From positions 1 through 7,851 of the forward strand of contig JAJYDH010000309.1 in the NCBI GenBank assembly GCA_021777685.1: a stretch of DNA of 7,851 nucleotides. The letters are read 5' to 3'. The notes beneath the pieces are model-generated. The model made no database searches. It saw only the letters and a list, made by a program, of their open reading frames with translations, and was not told where the DNA came from. Made by a program: the position numbers and the translations under genes. Origin of the DNA: Planctomycetota bacterium (GTDB taxonomy: Bacteria > Planctomycetota > Planctomycetia > Isosphaerales > Isosphaeraceae). Below, in pieces: positions 5,892 to 7,851 of the stretch. Numbering within the stretch: position 1 is the first letter of the stretch; each line of letters starts with the position of its first letter.

Positions 5892-7601
5892 GTGGCCTCT
5901 CTGTTCATCATCAAGGGGGCTGACAAGGGGAAGCGGTTCGAGTTGAAGGCGAAGGTGGTCGGGCTGGGCCGCGACAACTCGAACCCGATCCGGCTCCACG
6001 ACAACGAGGTCTCCCGCCGCCACGCCGAGGTCCGTCGCGTCGACGACTCTTACCGGGTCGTCGACCTCAAGTCGGCCAACGGGTCGTTCCTCAACGACGA
6101 GCCGATCGACCAGGCCCCGCTCAGGCCGGGCGACCAGATCCGCGTGGGCCAGACGGTTCTGCTCTTTCAGGATTCGATCACCGAGGCCGGGCGCGAGATG
6201 ACCGCGAGGGTCGACGTCCTCGGCCGGGCCAGCCCGGAGGACCGCTCGGCGATCCTCCGGAGCATCCCCGCCGGCGAGGGGTCGCGGCTCCTCCAGGCCC
6301 CCGAGAACGTGGGCGACTGGCTCAAGGACCGCCTGCTCAACCTCTCGGTCATGTACAAGGCGACCCAGGCGATCAGCCACGTCGTCGAGATCGACGCCCT
6401 CCTCCCCCAGATCCTCCAGCTCGTCTTCGACTCGATCGGCGCCGACCGGGGGGCGATCCTGCTCAAGGAGCCCAACGGCGAGCTGCACCCGAAGGCCGTC
6501 CGCTGGCGAGGGCCGGCCGAGGACGACGAGCGGATGTCGATCTCGCGGACGATCATCGACCACGTCCTCGGGAAGGGCGAGGGCGTCATCACCACCGACG
6601 CCCCGGCCGACGCCCGGTTCGGCCCCGCGCAGTCGATCGTCAACCTGGGCATCCGCGAGGCCGTCTGCGTCCCGCTCCAGGGGCGGCACGCCACACTCGG
6701 CGTCCTCTACGCCGACGTCCGCGCCGTGCCGGAGATCGGCATCTCCTTCGACAGCATCAAGAACGGCCCCAAGAGCCGCTTGACCAAGGACCACCTGATG
6801 CTGATGGTCGCCATCGGCCACCAGGCGGGGCTGGCGATCGAGAACACGTCGCTCTACGAGGCCAAGCTCCAGGCCGAGCGGCTGGCGGCCGTCGGCCAGA
6901 CGATCGCCACGCTGTCGCACCACATCAAGAACATCCTCCAGGGCATCCGGGGCGGCAGCTACCTCATCGACATGGGCCTGAACGACAAGGACGACGCCAT
7001 CGTCCGGCGAGGGTGGGGGATCGTCGAGAAGAACCAGGCCAAGATCTACAACCTGGTGATGGACATGCTCTCGTTCTCCAAGGACCGCGAGCCGTCGCTG
7101 GAGCCGACCGATCTCAATGAGACCGTCGGCGACGTGGTCGAGCTGATGCAGGCGAGGGCCAAGGAACTGGGCGTCGCGCTGGATTGGGCGCCATCGAAGG
7201 AACTGCCCTCGGTCCAGCTCGACGGCGAGGGCATCCACCGAGCGGTCCTCAACATCGTCACCAACGCCATCGACGCGTCCGAAGATGTCGAGGGCGGCAA
7301 GGTCACGGTCTCGACCACCTGGGACGCCCTGAGCATGACCGCCCGCGTGATCGTGGCCGACAACGGCACGGGCATCCCGGCCGGCGAGGTCGAGAAGATC
7401 TTCGAGGTCTTCGCCTCGACCAAGGGTTCCAGGGGCACCGGCCTCGGCCTGCCGGTCTCGCAGAAGATCGTCCGCGAGCACGGAGGGCAGATCGCCATCA
7501 CGTCCGAGGTCGGCAAGGGATCGACCTTCACCGTCGAGCTGCCGATGCGGAGGTTCGACCCGATGCGCGACTCGTCGGAGAGCATGCCGACGCTGTCATG
7601 A
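5892..7601 (+). CDS. Cytoplasmic FHA-GAF sensor histidine kinase
   Basis: A 569-residue two-component kinase with no membrane segment. The N-terminal FHA domain (about 5-94), which in this family binds phosphothreonine peptides, has GLGR (24-27), SRRH (41-44) and SANGSFLN (61-68), the conserved ligand-contact positions. A GAF domain (about 148-320) runs from the VVEIDALL helix through GADRGAILL and VCVPLQ to HQAGLAIEN; its ligand is unknown. A short helical linker leads to the kinase core: H-box LSHHIKN with His343 the likely phosphoacceptor, N-box NIVTNAIDA (454-462, Asn458), G1 box DNGTGIP (490-496), F-box IFEVFASTK (503-511) and G2 box GTGLGL (515-520). All catalytic motifs are intact, so it should be active. 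There is no receiver or Hpt domain and no response regulator gene in the window. The start is GTG at 5892, with GAGGG at 5880-5884 seven bases upstream and MASLFIIKG opening the FHA strand. It may link Ser/Thr kinase signalling with two-component signalling; that is inference. Confidence 0.94.
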   Translation: MASLFIIKGADKGKRFELKAKVVGLGRDNSNPIRLHDNEVSRRHAEVRRVDDSYRVVDLKSANGSFLNDEPIDQAPLRPGDQIRVGQTVLLFQDSITEAGREMTARVDVLGRASPEDRSAILRSIPAGEGSRLLQAPENVGDWLKDRLLNLSVMYKATQAISHVVEIDALLPQILQLVFDSIGADRGAILLKEPNGELHPKAVRWRGPAEDDERMSISRTIIDHVLGKGEGVITTDAPADARFGPAQSIVNLGIREAVCVPLQGRHATLGVLYADVRAVPEIGISFDSIKNGPKSRLTKDHLMLMVAIGHQAGLAIENTSLYEAKLQAERLAAVGQTIATLSHHIKNILQGIRGGSYLIDMGLNDKDDAIVRRGWGIVEKNQAKIYNLVMDMLSFSKDREPSLEPTDLNETVGDVVELMQARAKELGVALDWAPSKELPSVQLDGEGIHRAVLNIVTNAIDASEDVEGGKVTVSTTWDALSMTARVIVADNGTGIPAGEVEKIFEVFASTKGSRGTGLGLPVSQKIVREHGGQIAITSEVGKGSTFTVELPMRRFDPMRDSSESMPTLS

Positions 7602-7690
7602 TGGGAAAGACGGGATGGCGGATACTCCAGCCTCGCTCTCCCTCTGGGAGCGGGGAGGCAGACATCTGATCGCGTCCGTCTCCTCTGGCT

Positions 7691-7714
7691 CCCTCCCCCC
7701 CTTGCGGGGGAGGG
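7691..7714. repeat. 9-bp GC hairpin (CCCTCCCCC / GGGGGAGGG)
   Basis: Perfect inverted repeat with arms at 7691-7699 and 7706-7714 and a 6-base loop, CCTTGC. It is the middle hairpin of the downstream cluster and differs in sequence from the two outer, mutually related hairpins. Confidence 0.65.
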
Positions 7715-7801
7715 TTGGGCTGGGGGGTCGTCGCCGGTCGAGTGATCGACATGCGAGCCCATTCCCACACAGGTCGCCAATGCGACGCCCCTCACCCCCG
7801 G

Positions 7802-7824
7802 CCCCTCTCCCAGGGGGAGAGGGG
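7802..7824. repeat. 10-bp GC hairpin (CCCCTCTCCC / GGGAGAGGGG)
   Basis: Perfect inverted repeat with arms at 7802-7811 and 7815-7824 and a 3-base loop, AGG. It forms the core of the second copy of the direct repeat that also occurs at 7633-7665. Just beyond it, ATGCGTT occurs twice (7836-7842 and 7844-7850) at the window edge. Confidence 0.7.
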
Positions 7825-7851
7825 AGGAAGATGTAATGCGTTCATGCGTTA

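Larger units (their letters stand above)
7602..7851. repeat. Cluster of GC-rich hairpin repeats downstream of the kinase gene
   Basis: No gene is supported here. Three hairpins follow one another: CTCCC/GGGAG around TCT (7638-7650); CCCTCCCCC (7691-7699) with GGGGGAGGG (7706-7714), a 9-bp stem; and CCCCTCTCCC (7802-7811) with GGGAGAGGGG (7815-7824), a 10-bp stem with a 3-base loop. The segments 7633-7665 and 7802-7834 are imperfect direct repeats, matching at 24 of 33 positions by eye and both ending in GGGGAGG plus an AGA-containing tail. The composition and arrangement resemble the dispersed non-coding repeats common between genes in large GC-rich genomes. No T run marks any of them as an intrinsic terminator. 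Confidence 0.7.

Noticed and set aside
4397..6004. Long minus-strand open frame (535 codons) spanning the MCE gene and the start of the kinase gene
   Set aside because: It is antisense to two genes with clear domain motifs, is dominated by Arg, Pro, Asp, Gly and Val as expected of a GC-rich complement, and has no recognisable motif.
5778..7481. Long minus-strand open frame (567 codons) opposite the histidine kinase
   Set aside because: The kinase on the plus strand has complete FHA, GAF and HATPase motifs. The antisense product is low-complexity and is explained by GC-rich third positions.
7615..7836. Possible 73-residue ORF after the kinase gene
   Set aside because: It translates the GC-rich hairpin repeats into Pro/Gly/Arg/Ser-rich sequence; no ribosome binding site or motif.
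7602..7851. CRISPR array
   Set aside because: The repeated units are only two, imperfect, about 170 bases apart and self-complementary, with no regular spacers or cas genes.

Overview
The window is about 7.9 kb of very GC-rich DNA with six complete protein genes, all on the plus strand. GC-rich third codon positions, GTG starts, an MCE protein with an OmpA-like tail, a soluble FHA-GAF histidine kinase, a DUF4112 protein and dispersed GC-rich palindromes of the GGTGGGT...ACCCACCCTAC type together suggest a planctomycete, probably of the Isosphaeraceae (Paludisphaera/Singulisphaera/Tautonia-like). This placement is inference from general style; there is no rRNA or other phylogenetic marker here.

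Layout. (1) Positions 1-125 hold the right part of a palindromic repeat followed by a T run, then a probable extended -10 promoter. (2) 126-2572 is a two-gene unit: a long class-B asparagine synthetase (asnB) whose stop codon overlaps the start of dtd (D-aminoacyl-tRNA deacylase) by one base. (3) 2581-2664 is a large, nearly perfect inverted repeat of the same family as the one at the left edge. (4) 2734-4380 is a second two-gene unit: a small DUF4112 membrane protein and, three bases on, a YbdK-type carboxylate-amine (glutamate-cysteine) ligase. (5) 4381-4681 is about 300 bases of noncoding DNA with several hairpins and a candidate promoter. (6) 4682-5794 encodes a membrane-anchored MCE-domain protein with an OmpA/MotB-like C-terminus. 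(7) 5892-7601, with its own promoter candidate, encodes a cytoplasmic FHA-GAF-histidine kinase. (8) 7602-7851 is a cluster of GC-rich hairpins including two direct copies of a ~33-base unit, with no gene I can support.

How the genes relate. asnB and dtd are probably cotranscribed and translationally coupled, joining asparagine synthesis with removal of D-amino acids from tRNA; the pairing may be no more than housekeeping. The DUF4112 and YbdK genes are also tightly packed, but no common function is known. The MCE protein suggests lipid handling between membranes, yet no Mla-type permease or ATPase gene lies beside it. The histidine kinase has no response regulator gene in the window. I see no phage, transposase, CRISPR array, toxin-antitoxin pair or obvious defence system. 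The less ordinary signals are the MCE/OmpA-like fusion with an altered peptidoglycan-binding residue, the orphan FHA-GAF kinase, and the two families of dispersed GC-rich palindromes.
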